Source of the DNA: Coprothermobacter sp.
GTDB taxonomy: Bacteria > Caldisericota > Caldisericia > Cryosericales > Cryosericaceae
Reading direction: 5' to 3'
DNA: 64,000 bases
NCBI GenBank assembly: GCA_013824685.1
Contig: PNOG01000006.1
Location: forward strand, 1-64,000
Shown here: one piece after another, positions 32,174 to 40,650 of the stretch
How positions within the stretch are numbered: the first letter of the stretch is position 1
How the letters are laid out: each line of letters starts with the position of its first letter
The notes under the pieces: model-generated
The model's database searches: none
What the model was told of the DNA's origin: nothing
What the model saw: the letters and a program-made list of their open reading frames with translations, nothing else
Program-made: the position numbers and the translations under genes

Positions 32174-33532
32174 CTAGGAATGATCCGCAACTTCCGGCTT
32201 GAGACCTATGAAGCGCTTATACTTGGCCATGGTTTCCGGAAGCCGTATGGCCTCTATCCGGATATCCAAATCGGCATCGATCCCGTAGCTGGACAATTCG
32301 CTTGTCAGACGGGTCCTCAGTTGTTCAGCCACAGCAGCTCTTGCCTCACCCGTTGAGTCAAGCACATCAATGGTGATTTCCAGTTTGGAGTGCGAAATCT
32401 GACTGACCCGGAATTCTCGGATGCTGTCACTGGTTGTGATAATCCACCGGCTCATTAAGTCAGGGTAAACAGGCTGCAAGATGCGGTTCTTGTTGGTGAG
32501 GTAGAGCACATCGTCATTCCTTCCCAGCACCTTGTCGATGACTCTGAAAGAGCTGCCGCAGGGGCAACGTTCACCTAGTTGGATGAGGTCATTCATCTCG
32601 TACCGTATCAGGGGCTGTGAGGTATTGATGAGATTCGTAAGGAGCATCTTTGTTCCCACAGGTCCTGGGCGATCCACCGGCTGCCCGTTTTTGTCGTAGA
32701 GCTCGATGAAGACCAGATCCTCGTTGATATGCAGGTTGCCACACCGGCAGGTGCCTCCAATCTGTCCTTCACTGGCCTGATATATCTCAATGACCCGGGT
32801 TCCAAAGGTTAGTTGAAAACGTTCCTTCTCCTCTTTTTCCAGCACTTCTGCATAGGAGACAATCATCTGAAGTGGCCTCTTGATCGTACTGGCCCAGGGC
32901 AGCAGTTGTCTGACCAGGCTGGGTGGCGCCATCAGGATGTTGATGTGGTCATCATTGATCTGACCAATGATTTCGTGGACCGGTGTCATGGTGCTGAGGT
33001 AGTTCAGGTGAATGAGAGGGGCATTGATATCCTCAAAGCCCTGGCTGAACACCCTGAGCAGAAACAGAATGCGGAAGGGAAGATCCTTGCTGGATAAGCC
33101 GCTTCTGGCCAGAAAGACAAAGGGAAGCCGTTCGGTCATGGACTTCGGTGTGATATATATCCCCTTGTTGCCGCTGGTGCCACTGGAAAGGCCAATCACA
33201 TACTGGTCCTGATAATAGCCCAGGTATTCCCTGTGAAGTTCCTTCTGGACGGCATAATCTCGAACCGCTTCGAGCTTCAGGCCGCAAGTGTTGATATCGT
33301 CAAAATGGTCCATCATGATTTGCTTGTTGATGGACGGCAGCTGCCGAAAATCCTCCAGACTCTTGACGAGCAGGCCTTTGTACAGGTCGCTGTAGAAGCG
33401 TGCGTGGTTCATGGAGAAAGCAACCAGCTTTTGGAGTTCAGACAGCTGGTATGCGCGAATCTGCTCGTTGGAGAATCGATAAAGATGCCTGTTCAGAAGC
33501 CGATAATCACGGATGCCCTGGAGGATATTCAC
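32174..33532 (-). CDS. PaaK/CapK-family adenylate-forming ligase-like protein
   Basis: A 452-residue member of the phenylacetate-CoA ligase/coenzyme F390 synthetase-like group. ATP loop: IGLSSGTSGNKGI near residue 115. Zn-binding-like Cys groups: TCRCGN and RCPCGSSF. Adenylate-binding ASEGQIGG and, further on, VLGRNDDVLYL. The substrate is unknown; relatives often sit in polysaccharide or secondary-metabolite loci. It starts inside the end of the membrane protein gene upstream (four-base overlap), so the two act together. Codon use and GC are lower than in the host backbone. Confidence 0.78.
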   Translation of the reverse strand: MNILQGIRDYRLLNRHLYRFSNEQIRAYQLSELQKLVAFSMNHARFYSDLYKGLLVKSLEDFRQLPSINKQIMMDHFDDINTCGLKLEAVRDYAVQKELHREYLGYYQDQYVIGLSSGTSGNKGIYITPKSMTERLPFVFLARSGLSSKDLPFRILFLLRVFSQGFEDINAPLIHLNYLSTMTPVHEIIGQINDDHINILMAPPSLVRQLLPWASTIKRPLQMIVSYAEVLEKEEKERFQLTFGTRVIEIYQASEGQIGGTCRCGNLHINEDLVFIELYDKNGQPVDRPGPVGTKMLLTNLINTSQPLIRYEMNDLIQLGERCPCGSSFRVIDKVLGRNDDVLYLTNKNRILQPVYPDLMSRWIITTSDSIREFRVSQISHSKLEITIDVLDSTGEARAAVAEQLRTRLTSELSSYGIDADLDIRIEAIRLPETMAKYKRFIGLKPEVADHS

Positions 33533-34788
33533 TGCCCATCACCGCCATTTCTGAACCTGTTCAGCTTGTGCTTTTTCTCGCTCTCGCCGAAGCGGTCCAG
33601 TATGCTGCAGTAGAAATACTCCAGGCCGTATCGGAACTGGACTTTCTCCCAGAGTATCAGGAGGAAGCCCCAGCAGAGGGCAAGTGTAAACCCATAGACG
33701 AGCGAGGCGAACAGACCAAAGTGCAGGCCGGGGATCATGAGTGACAGAACCCGGTAAATGCAGGCGCTGACCACACTCTCCAGAAAGAACACCGTCAGAC
33801 CAGCAACGCCGAAGCGGTAGATGAAGGCGTTGGCAAATGACATGTGCTGGACGCTTGCCTTGCATCTGAAATCGTACTGCCAGAGAGCAACCAGTATCAT
33901 GCCTAGGAAAAGTCCTGATTGTGCGATCATGATCGCATACCACTTCAGGTCGATGCTCCTCTGAAGCATGGTGTCCGGAAGGTTCGTGTACAGCAGGATG
34001 CCCGTTGTCAGGAGTGCAAGGCTGAGCGGAAGCGCTGTGCGCACGAGGGAACGCCAGCCTCGCTCTTTCAGCATGGAAGCCAGCCATGCACCCATGAGTC
34101 CAAAGGCCAGATAGGGCAGCAGGGGATTGTTCTTGTTGACGAATCCGTTCAGGAGAAGGACCATGCCCAGCTGTTTGTCAGCCACGGCTTTCAGATAGAC
34201 GTCATACAAAGGAATGCGGACCAGGGAAAGAAGAAATACGCCGAAAGTAGACAGCAGGTAGAAGAATGACCAGCTCTGGATCTTCTTGTCCCTTACCCAT
34301 CGATGGGCCAGGGTGAACATCAGTCCCATAATGAGGATATTCATGCCGATCATGACCAGACTGTCGATGTAAAGAACCCTTTCAGACAACTGCGTTGATA
34401 TTCTGCCATACCGAATCAGATCCACCAGCATGCTGTTGTTCATGCTTCTGCTTTCGAAATGGACGAGTCCTGCCCCGGTGAAGATGAAGTAGGCGTACCC
34501 AATGGCCAAGATCAGCAAGCCACCGATGCTGTTGAACATCAGGGCTTTCTTCGGTTCGTAACCGTTATCTGTCTTTCTGTGAAGCTGCAGGGTATGAGCT
34601 GCGCCGCTGATCATGGCAAAAAGACCTGCGAACATCAGCAAGAGGCCGATGAGGGTGACAATCAGGGGAGGATTGTTCAGATCCAGATCATAGAGACCGT
34701 CGAAATAGTAGAACGCCGAGTGCAGCCAGACCACCATGAATACGCCCAAACCCCGCAGGATATCCAAGCCGAGATACTGTCTCTTCAT
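33529..34788 (-). CDS. Multi-pass membrane protein, acyltransferase/DUF1624-like
   Basis: A 419-residue protein with about eleven hydrophobic segments. The start (YLGLDILRGLGVFMVVWLHSAFYYFDGL) has the R-G-L and conserved-His pattern of membrane acyltransferases of the heparan-alpha-glucosaminide N-acetyltransferase type. Coupled by overlap to the PaaK-like ligase, it may move an activated acyl group to a surface molecule. That is inference. No ribosome site is strong before the ATG at 34,788. Confidence 0.6.
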   Translation of the reverse strand: MKRQYLGLDILRGLGVFMVVWLHSAFYYFDGLYDLDLNNPPLIVTLIGLLLMFAGLFAMISGAAHTLQLHRKTDNGYEPKKALMFNSIGGLLILAIGYAYFIFTGAGLVHFESRSMNNSMLVDLIRYGRISTQLSERVLYIDSLVMIGMNILIMGLMFTLAHRWVRDKKIQSWSFFYLLSTFGVFLLSLVRIPLYDVYLKAVADKQLGMVLLLNGFVNKNNPLLPYLAFGLMGAWLASMLKERGWRSLVRTALPLSLALLTTGILLYTNLPDTMLQRSIDLKWYAIMIAQSGLFLGMILVALWQYDFRCKASVQHMSFANAFIYRFGVAGLTVFFLESVVSACIYRVLSLMIPGLHFGLFASLVYGFTLALCWGFLLILWEKVQFRYGLEYFYCSILDRFGESEKKHKLNRFRNGGDGQ

Positions 34789-35011
34789 GAGGACACGCCT
34801 TTCAATGATGAAATGGCAACTATCATTGGTCTATCAGAAGGATATCCAGAAATCGACAAGAAACACAAAGACAGGTTGATCTGGATAGCATGAAATAGGA
34901 AGCACGGGTGTTGAAGTATCCCCAACGCTTTGATCAAGTAAGCCGTGAATTTGCTGAAACTTGGCCACAAGAACAAGAAGAAACACTATGAACAAAACAC
35001 GATAGGTATGC

Positions 35012-35039
35012 TTGCATTTTCCCAGCGGCCCGCTATAAA
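35012..35039 (+). promoter_or_regulatory. Promoter for argGH
   Basis: TTGCAT (35012-35017), 16 bases, TATAAA (35034-35039), about 40 bases before the argG ATG. The 290-base gap between the divergent membrane protein gene and argG shows no other gene. Confidence 0.55.
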
Positions 35040-35078
35040 CATTTATTATAGATCATATATGTGAAGGATGGAATACTT

Positions 35079-36305
35079 ATGAGCAAAGAAAAGGTGGTAC
35101 TGGCTTATTCCGGGGGTCTTGACACCTCTGTCATTCTTAAGTGGTTGGAAATCGAATACAGCTACGATGTCATCGCAGTCTGTGTCGATGTAGGCCAGAA
35201 AGATGATTTCGTAGCCGTCAAGAAGAAGGCATTGGAGACCGGAGCTGTCAAAGCTTACGTCATCGATGTGAAAGAAGAATTCGTAAGAGACTATGCATTC
35301 ACCACCCTGAAGTCCGGGGCCGTATACGAAGACGATTACCTGCTGGGGACATCCTTCGCACGACCGCTGATCGCCAAGAAACTCGTGGAAGTGGCTGAGA
35401 AGGAAGGGGCCGTGGCTATTGCCCATGGCTGCACCGGCAAAGGGAACGACCAGGTGCGTTTCGAATGTACCATCAAGGCCATGAATCCCCGCCTGAAAGT
35501 CATTGCACCCTGGCGTATCTGGAATCTCAAATCCCGCGAGGACTGCATCGATTTTGCCAACAAACACGGTATTCCGATCCCCGTAACCAAGAAAGACATT
35601 TACAGCCGTGACGGGAACGTGTGGCACCTCAGCCACGAAGGCGGCAATCTGGAAGATCCCTGGAATGAGCATGACCGCAGCATCTATCAGATGACTGTGA
35701 AGCCTGAAGATGCTCCGGATGCCCCGGTCTACGTGACCATCAGCTACGAAAAAGGCATGCCGGTTGCTGTAGACGGCGTGAAAATGAGTCCCCTGGAATT
35801 GCTGACAAAGCTGAACAAACTGGGCGGTGCCAACGGCATCGGCGTCGCCGATATCGTCGAGAACCGACTGGTTGGGATGAAATCCCGTGGCGTCTATGAG
35901 ACACCGGGCGGCACCCTGCTTCACAAATCCCATGCGATTCTGGAAAAACTGGTCCATGACCGTTCTACTATGAGCTTTAAATCCGGCATCGCCAAGAAAT
36001 ACTCTGAGCTGGTTTACGACGGACTCTGGTTCACACCGTTGAAAGTCGCCCTGGATGCTTTCGTGGAGTCCACGCAGCAGGTGGTCACAGGGGATGTGAA
36101 GCTGAAACTGTACAAAGGCCAGATATACTATGCCGGTTCCAAATCACCGTTCTCCATGTACAGTGAGGAGTTCGTCACCTTCGGTGAAGACGATGTTTAC
36201 AGTCAACATGACGCTGAAGGATTTATCAATCTGTTCTCACTGCCGCTGAAAATTCGTGCCATGATGAATTTAAGAAACAGCGAAAGGGAAAAGGACATCA
36301 CATGA
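35079..36305 (+). CDS. argG: Argininosuccinate synthase
   Basis: ArgG joins citrulline and aspartate using ATP. The 408-residue protein has the P-loop [46 protein letters not shown]-type substrate loop and SKSPFSMY near the end. I start at the ATG at 35,079, which gives MSKEKVVL; a start six codons earlier is possible. The next gene, argH, overlaps by four bases. Sequence and GC look more like a Firmicutes gene than like the surrounding backbone, so acquisition by transfer is likely. Confidence 0.95.
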   Translation: MSKEKVVLAYSGGLDTSVILKWLEIEYSYDVIAVCVDVGQKDDFVAVKKKALETGAVKAYVIDVKEEFVRDYAFTTLKSGAVYEDDYLLGTSFARPLIAKKLVEVAEKEGAVAIAHGCTGKGNDQVRFECTIKAMNPRLKVIAPWRIWNLKSREDCIDFANKHGIPIPVTKKDIYSRDGNVWHLSHEGGNLEDPWNEHDRSIYQMTVKPEDAPDAPVYVTISYEKGMPVAVDGVKMSPLELLTKLNKLGGANGIGVADIVENRLVGMKSRGVYETPGGTLLHKSHAILEKLVHDRSTMSFKSGIAKKYSELVYDGLWFTPLKVALDAFVESTQQVVTGDVKLKLYKGQIYYAGSKSPFSMYSEEFVTFGEDDVYSQHDAEGFINLFSLPLKIRAMMNLRNSEREKDIT

Positions 36306-37696
36306 AGCTATGGGGAGGCCGGTTCTCGAAACCGGCCTCCGAATTACTGGACGAATTCAATGCCAGTATCGAATTCGACAAGCGTCTCTTTCGACAGGAC
36401 ATCCGAGGCAGCAAGGCCCACGCCAGGATGTTGGGAAAAATCGGGATCCTGACCACCCAGGAAGTGCTGGAGCTGATGGAGGGGCTCGAAGGGATCCTCA
36501 GGGATATGGAAGCCGGAGCGGTTCCCTACACCAAAGCAGACGAAGACATCCATATGTGGGTGGAACGGGTCCTCACTGAACGGATCGGGGCAGTGGGCAA
36601 GAAACTGCATACCGGCAGAAGCCGGAACGACCAGGTGGCCGTGGATCTGAAGCTGTATATGAAGGATGAACTGGCGGAAATCGCGGGCCTTCTGCTGGAG
36701 CTGTTGGAGACTCTGGTTTCCATGGCCGACACGCATAAGGATACGGTGCTGCCGGGGATGACCCATCTGCAGAATGCCCAGCCCGTGACCTTCGGTTATC
36801 ATCTGATGGCATATTTTCAGATGTTCAAAAGGGATTACAGCCGCCTGCTGGACTGCATCCAGCGTATGGATTTGTGCCCCTTGGGCAGCGGTGCCCTGGC
36901 CGGAGTGACCTATGCCTCCGACCGCAGCTATACTGCTCTGGAACTGGGTTTTGCAGGCGTCACGGAGAATGCCATGGACTCTGTCAGTGACAGGGACCAT
37001 GTGATTGAGTTCATCGCCGATGCCTCCATCCTGATGATGCACCTGAGCCGCTTCTGTGAAGAACTGATTCTCTGGAACTCGTCGCCCTTCAGTTTCATCG
37101 AAATGGATGACGCCTTCAGTACCGGGAGCAGCATCATGCCTCAGAAGAAGAATCCTGATGTGGCAGAGCTGATCCGGGGGAAAACCGGACGGACCTACGG
37201 GAACCTGATCAACATTCTGACCGTCATGAAATCCCTGCCGTTGGCTTATGACAAGGACATGCAGGAGGACAAGCCGCCACTCTTCGATACGGTTGACACC
37301 CTGAAACCCTGCCTGAAGATTTTCATAGAAATGATAGAAACCATGACCGTAAAACAGGACAACATGCTCAAAGCCGCGTCTCTAGGGTATACAAATGCCA
37401 CCGATGTGGCGGACTACCTTGTGCACAAAGGGCTTCCGTTCCGCAGCGCCCATGAGGTATCCGGGCAGATGGTCCGGTCCTGTATGCTGAGAGGCATTCT
37501 CATCGAAGAGCAGAGCCTGGAGGAATTCAGAGTCTTCAGCCCTCTGTTTGAAACGGACGTATTGGACGCCGTGCAGCTGAAATCCTGCATGGAAGCGAAG
37601 AAATCCTATGGATCCACGGCACAGTCCAGTATCCTGACGATGATTGAAAACGCCCGAATCTTTCTGAAAACGGAACATGTTCCTGCGTCGCCGTAA
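36302..37696 (+). CDS. argH: Argininosuccinate lyase
   Basis: ArgH splits argininosuccinate to arginine and fumarate. The 464-residue protein starts [19 protein letters not shown], with [16 protein letters not shown] and the fumarase/aspartase superfamily signature [16 protein letters not shown] (catalytic Ser loop). ATGA overlap with argG shows coupling. The rest of the arginine pathway is not in the window, so the pair could serve citrulline use or complete a pathway encoded elsewhere. Confidence 0.96.
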   Translation: MKLWGGRFSKPASELLDEFNASIEFDKRLFRQDIRGSKAHARMLGKIGILTTQEVLELMEGLEGILRDMEAGAVPYTKADEDIHMWVERVLTERIGAVGKKLHTGRSRNDQVAVDLKLYMKDELAEIAGLLLELLETLVSMADTHKDTVLPGMTHLQNAQPVTFGYHLMAYFQMFKRDYSRLLDCIQRMDLCPLGSGALAGVTYASDRSYTALELGFAGVTENAMDSVSDRDHVIEFIADASILMMHLSRFCEELILWNSSPFSFIEMDDAFSTGSSIMPQKKNPDVAELIRGKTGRTYGNLINILTVMKSLPLAYDKDMQEDKPPLFDTVDTLKPCLKIFIEMIETMTVKQDNMLKAASLGYTNATDVADYLVHKGLPFRSAHEVSGQMVRSCMLRGILIEEQSLEEFRVFSPLFETDVLDAVQLKSCMEAKKSYGSTAQSSILTMIENARIFLKTEHVPASP

Positions 37697-37888
37697 GAAG
37701 CTCGTGTCCTTCGGAAAGAACTGACGCAACAACCCATTCGTGTTTTCATTGGCAGGTCTTTCCCATGAACTGTGCGGATGACCGAACACACTCTTCGAGT
37801 AGTGTTCCCGCCGCTATGCGGGGTGTGGCCGAGAAAGGCATCTGGAGCCAGAAGCGCTTGTTGGTGGTGTAACGAGTTGATAACAACG

Positions 37889-37920
37889 AAAAAGGCCTCC
37901 GGCTGCTACGGAGGCCTTTT
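37889..37920 (+). terminator. Bidirectional terminator, twin of the one after cysM
   Basis: AAAAAGGCCTCC, eight-base loop and GGAGGCCTTTT, differing by one loop base from 30,648-30,679. It stands just before copy 3 of the structured repeat, and CACTCTTCGAGTAG-like bases resembling the cysM stop region occur at 37,789. Confidence 0.9.
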
Positions 37921-37930
37921 CATGTTCAGG

Positions 37931-38024
37931 AAGGAGGCTGGCGTGAAGTCTGTTTCGCCACCTCTAGTACGCGGGTGTCGGGGCGAACGTTCCATTCATT
38001 CTTCACAGTGTGTTCACCCGCGAC
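37931..38024. repeat. Structured repeat, copy 3 of 3
   Basis: The clearest copy: TGGCG pairs with CGCCA in stem 1 and CGCGGGTG with CACCCGCG in stem 2. The 3' end of the EamA transporter gene on the other strand lies inside it. Confidence 0.8.
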
Positions 38025-38917
38025 CGGACCATGCTGACCAGAAGCCCGGTCAGGATGAGCCCACTGCCAATGATCGTCTGCGCGGTGACGCGCTCATGGA
38101 GAACCAGCATGCCGAGGAGTGTCCCTGCCAGGGGTTGGCAGAAGAACATGAGCGAGGAGGCAGAGACGCTGGTGACCTGCTGGAGACCCAGCGTCCAGAG
38201 GGTGAACCCCAGGAAGGTCGAGACGACGGCGAGGTACACGATAGCTGCTCCGAGCACCGGGCGGGCGGCGACTGTGACGATCACCTCGCCACCCCGAGGG
38301 ATGAACAGAGGCAGGAGGATAATAAACCCGAGCGCATTGCTGATACCTGTTGCAGTGAGCGACGACTGCTTCCGCGTGATGAGGCGGAGAAACAGGGAGT
38401 AGAGACCCCACGTGACAGCCGCGGCAACCAGAGCGGCAATGCCCTCCAGCCACTGCAGTGGGCTCGCCCCCACGCCACGGCGGAGTCCCTCCAGCGATAT
38501 CAGTGCGACACCGGCGAGAGCAACACCGATGGCCAGGATGTCCCGGAGGCGAATGCGTTCATGCAGGAAGATTCCGGCGAGGACGACCATCGCGAGCGGT
38601 GTGGCACAGGTGACGATCGAGCCGATGTGTGCGCTGGTCAGCGATGTGCCGAGGAACTGGAACGGGATGGAGAGAACATAGCCCGACACGGCACTGCCGA
38701 GATAGAGCCACCATTCACGGCCGTGCGGCATTCTTGGCCGCTGGACGAGGAAGAGGACGGCGAACAGGGCGGTCGAGCATGCGAACCGCAAGATGACAAG
38801 GTCGAGAAAGGATACGCTTGCCAGGGCATAGCGACTGACCACAAAGGTGCTTCCCCAGATGGTGGCCGCAGCGCCAAGGTTGAACAGCCCCCAGGCGTTG
38901 CGCCTCGATGGATTCAC
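38003..38917 (-). CDS. EamA/RhaT-family (DMT) transporter
   Basis: A 304-residue, ten-helix drug/metabolite exporter-type protein with two EamA repeats: WGSTFVVSRYALASVSFLDLV in the first half and TWGLYSLFLRLITRK opening the second. Substrates of such proteins cannot be read from sequence. A GTG start at 38,917 is the best I see. Its last eight codons are inside structured repeat copy 3. It begins 18 bases after btuR ends on the same strand, so they may be co-transcribed. Confidence 0.85.
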   Translation of the reverse strand: MNPSRRNAWGLFNLGAAATIWGSTFVVSRYALASVSFLDLVILRFACSTALFAVLFLVQRPRMPHGREWWLYLGSAVSGYVLSIPFQFLGTSLTSAHIGSIVTCATPLAMVVLAGIFLHERIRLRDILAIGVALAGVALISLEGLRRGVGASPLQWLEGIAALVAAAVTWGLYSLFLRLITRKQSSLTATGISNALGFIILLPLFIPRGGEVIVTVAARPVLGAAIVYLAVVSTFLGFTLWTLGLQQVTSVSASSLMFFCQPLAGTLLGMLVLHERVTAQTIIGSGLILTGLLVSMVRSRVNTL

Positions 38918-38935
38918 TGGACTCGGTCCGGCGGG

Positions 38936-39460
38936 CTAGAGCTCAATGCCCTTCTGGGCGGCGATGCCTTGGCGGAAGTGGTGCTTGACCTCGATGACTT
39001 CACTGACCATGTCGGCAGCGTCCAGCAGGCATGAAGGAGCTCCGCGGCCCGTGATGCAGACCGACATGAACGGAGGCCTGTGTGTCAGCAGTTCGAGAAC
39101 ATCAGCCTCAGGGATGAGGCCATAGTCGATGGCGCAGTTGAGCTCGTCCAGGATCACCAGCTCATGCCGTTCTTCCAGGAACGCGTTGCGGGCGATGTTC
39201 ATCCCCCGTTGTGCCTCCGCCCTGTCCAGCAGACTGACCTGTTCTTTGGTGACCCAGTGGTGGAGACCCGTCTGGACAACTTCGAATCCCGGCAGACAGG
39301 CGATCCCTTTCAGCTCGGAGTAGCTTGGGTCCCCTTTCATGAACTGGACCAGCAGGACGCGCTGTCCGGCTCCGATGGCTCTGAGGCCGAGACCCAGCGC
39401 CGCGGTCGTCTTCCCCTTGCCGTTGCCCGTGTACACCATCACCAGACCATGCTGTTCCAT
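38936..39460 (-). CDS. btuR: BtuR/CobA-type corrinoid adenosyltransferase
   Basis: A 174-residue P-loop adenosyltransferase: VMVYTGNGKGKTTAALGLGL near the start, LLVQFMKGDPSYSEL, LVILDELNCAIDYGL and VCITGRGAP. It adenosylates cobinamide or cobalamin during salvage. It is the second adenosyltransferase of the window and of a different fold from the PduO-type one at 14,482. GTGGAGG five bases ahead supports the ATG at 39,460. Likely works with CobU, CbiR and CobS. Confidence 0.93.
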   Translation of the reverse strand: MEQHGLVMVYTGNGKGKTTAALGLGLRAIGAGQRVLLVQFMKGDPSYSELKGIACLPGFEVVQTGLHHWVTKEQVSLLDRAEAQRGMNIARNAFLEERHELVILDELNCAIDYGLIPEADVLELLTHRPPFMSVCITGRGAPSCLLDAADMVSEVIEVKHHFRQGIAAQKGIEL

Positions 39461-39501
39461 TGTTGCCTCCACTGCAGGGATGTCATCTACAGTATAGCGC
39501 C

Positions 39502-39628
39502 TCCGTCATTCCCGCGTATGCGGGAATCCATCTTGCCTCAGTCATTCCCGCGTATGCGAGTCCCTTGGTCCGTCATTCCCGCGTATGCGAGTCCCTTGGT
39601 CCGTCATTCCCGCGTAGGCGGGAATCCA
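39502..39628. repeat. Cluster of four REP-like palindromes
   Basis: Four units of CGTCATTCCCGCGTATGCG or close variants, separated by CTTGGTC or CATCTTGCCTCA. Two units are truncated to GCGAGTCCCTTGGTC, and the last reads CGCGTAGGCGGGAATCCAGTC. They occupy most of the gap between btuR and the AbiEi-like gene. Confidence 0.85.
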
Positions 39629-39640
39629 GTCCTGACGATG

Positions 39641-39684
39641 TGTACTTACCACTTTGGCCGCTATTTACCAGCTGACCCCATATC
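39641..39684 (+). repeat. Cassette-border repeat R1
   Basis: TGTACTTACCACTTTGGCC, then TTTACCAGCTGACCCCATAT. Together with the REP unit just before it, this forms the composite repeat that also precedes the modules at 40,650, 42,877 and 44,389. Confidence 0.7.
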
Positions 39685-39700
39685 GATTTCTGCATTTCAC

Positions 39701-39728
39701 TTGCTGTAACTATACATTTGTGTATAGT
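39701..39728 (+). promoter_or_regulatory. Promoter with overlapping palindromic operator for the AbiEi-like gene
   Basis: TTGCTG (39701-39706) and TATAGT (39723-39728) are 16 bases apart. A perfect inverted repeat, ACTATACA-TTTG-TGTATAGT (39709-39728), covers the -10. AbiEi antitoxins repress their own operons, so self-control is likely. Transcription would start near 39,735, on or next to the ATG. Confidence 0.6.
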
Positions 39729-39734
39729 ATCAGC

Positions 39735-40520
39735 ATGTCAAATGCATCCAGTGGGACGAACATGACGACACGCGAGGTGCTGGCAAGGCTCCCATCCATG
39801 TTCACTGTGGATGATGTACGGCGAGTCAGCCAGTGGGAGGACTCACGCGTCTGGGTGGAAACCCGCCGGTGGGTTCAGCGCGGCTGGGCAACCCGCCTGC
39901 GACGCGGCGTCTACTCGTTACACGTCATGGGCCGTTCCTACCCTTTGGACCTCGTGGAAGCGCTGCACGTGGTTCAACCGTCCGCGCTTGCGTATTGGAC
40001 GGCCCTCGGCTACCACCACCTCACCGAGCAGCTTCCCCCCACGGTGATCATCCAGACGCCGACGCCAGGAAGAACGATAACCACGTCCATCCGGGAACTT
40101 CAAGTACGCATTGTCCACGTACAGCCGTCGCGCTTCTGGGACATCACGTCTCTCGCTGCCGAAGACGGTACGATACTGGTGACGACTCCCGAGAAGACCA
40201 TTCTCGACTGCCTCGACCGTCTCGACCTGTGCGGCGGCATCGTCGAGGTCGCCAAGGCGATCAAGGCGGGCACACATGTCCTGTCACCAGCCGCCATGGC
40301 ACGCGCAGCCGGTCGCTACGACAGTGACGTTGTGCGGCGCCGGCTGCTTGTCCTTGCCCAGCTGCTCGACTGGCATCCATCCTGGCTGGCTACACATATC
40401 TCGGTCGCTTCGACCGCGGGATACGCATGGTTCGATCCGACTGCTCCGCACAAGATCCTGTCACGCTCTACGCGCCTTTACATGAATGTTGCCACGGAAG
40501 ACATCGTCAATGCAGAGTAG
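39735..40520 (+). CDS. AbiEi-like antitoxin/transcriptional regulator, solitary
   Basis: A protein of 261 residues (or 252 if the ATG at 39,762 is used). It has an N-terminal winged helix (LARLPSMFTVDDVRRVSQWE, then RRWVQRGWATRLRRGVYSL) and an AbiEi-type C-terminal domain (EALHVVQPSALAYWTALGYH, then VTTPEKTILDCLDRLDLCGG). In type IV systems AbiEi neutralises the nucleotidyltransferase AbiEii. Here no toxin follows on the same strand; the nearest, at 40,650, is convergent and has its own antitoxin gene. It could be an orphan regulator or have lost its partner. Bordered by R1 and R2. Confidence 0.8.
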   Translation: MSNASSGTNMTTREVLARLPSMFTVDDVRRVSQWEDSRVWVETRRWVQRGWATRLRRGVYSLHVMGRSYPLDLVEALHVVQPSALAYWTALGYHHLTEQLPPTVIIQTPTPGRTITTSIRELQVRIVHVQPSRFWDITSLAAEDGTILVTTPEKTILDCLDRLDLCGGIVEVAKAIKAGTHVLSPAAMARAAGRYDSDVVRRRLLVLAQLLDWHPSWLATHISVASTAGYAWFDPTAPHKILSRSTRLYMNVATEDIVNAE

Positions 40521-40529
40521 AGATAGTTG

Positions 40530-40650
40530 GTCTGTCATTCCCGCGTAGGCGGGAATCCAGTCTTGTCCTTGCCTGTGAGCTGTTGAATGTCAGCCCAAGC
40601 TGAATCAACGAGGTTACCACCGGGCGTCTAATTAGCAGCTGACCCCATAT
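40530..40650 (+). repeat. Cassette-border repeat R2
   Basis: GTCATTCCCGCGTAGGCGGG, AATCCAGTCTTG, a diverged middle with GGTTACCACCGGG, then TTAGCAGCTGACCCCATATC. The AbiEii stop codon begins at its last base. Confidence 0.65.

Noticed and set aside
34785-34976. 63-codon - strand ORF overlapping the membrane protein start by four bases
   Set aside because: Needs a TTG start without a ribosome site, and the sequence shows no protein-like pattern; the overlap may be chance.
30691-38024. Integron attC sites
   Set aside because: The repeats fold, but they lack recognisable R'' and R' core pairs (RYYYAAC / GTTRRRY) in the right places, and no integron integrase is present.
37772-39034. 420-codon open frame antisense to the EamA gene
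   Set aside because: Composition is typical of an antisense shadow (Gln, Glu, Arg, His), and it runs through a terminator and the repeat.
39502-39628. CRISPR array
   Set aside because: The repeats are palindromic REP-like units with very short, similar spacers and no cas genes nearby.
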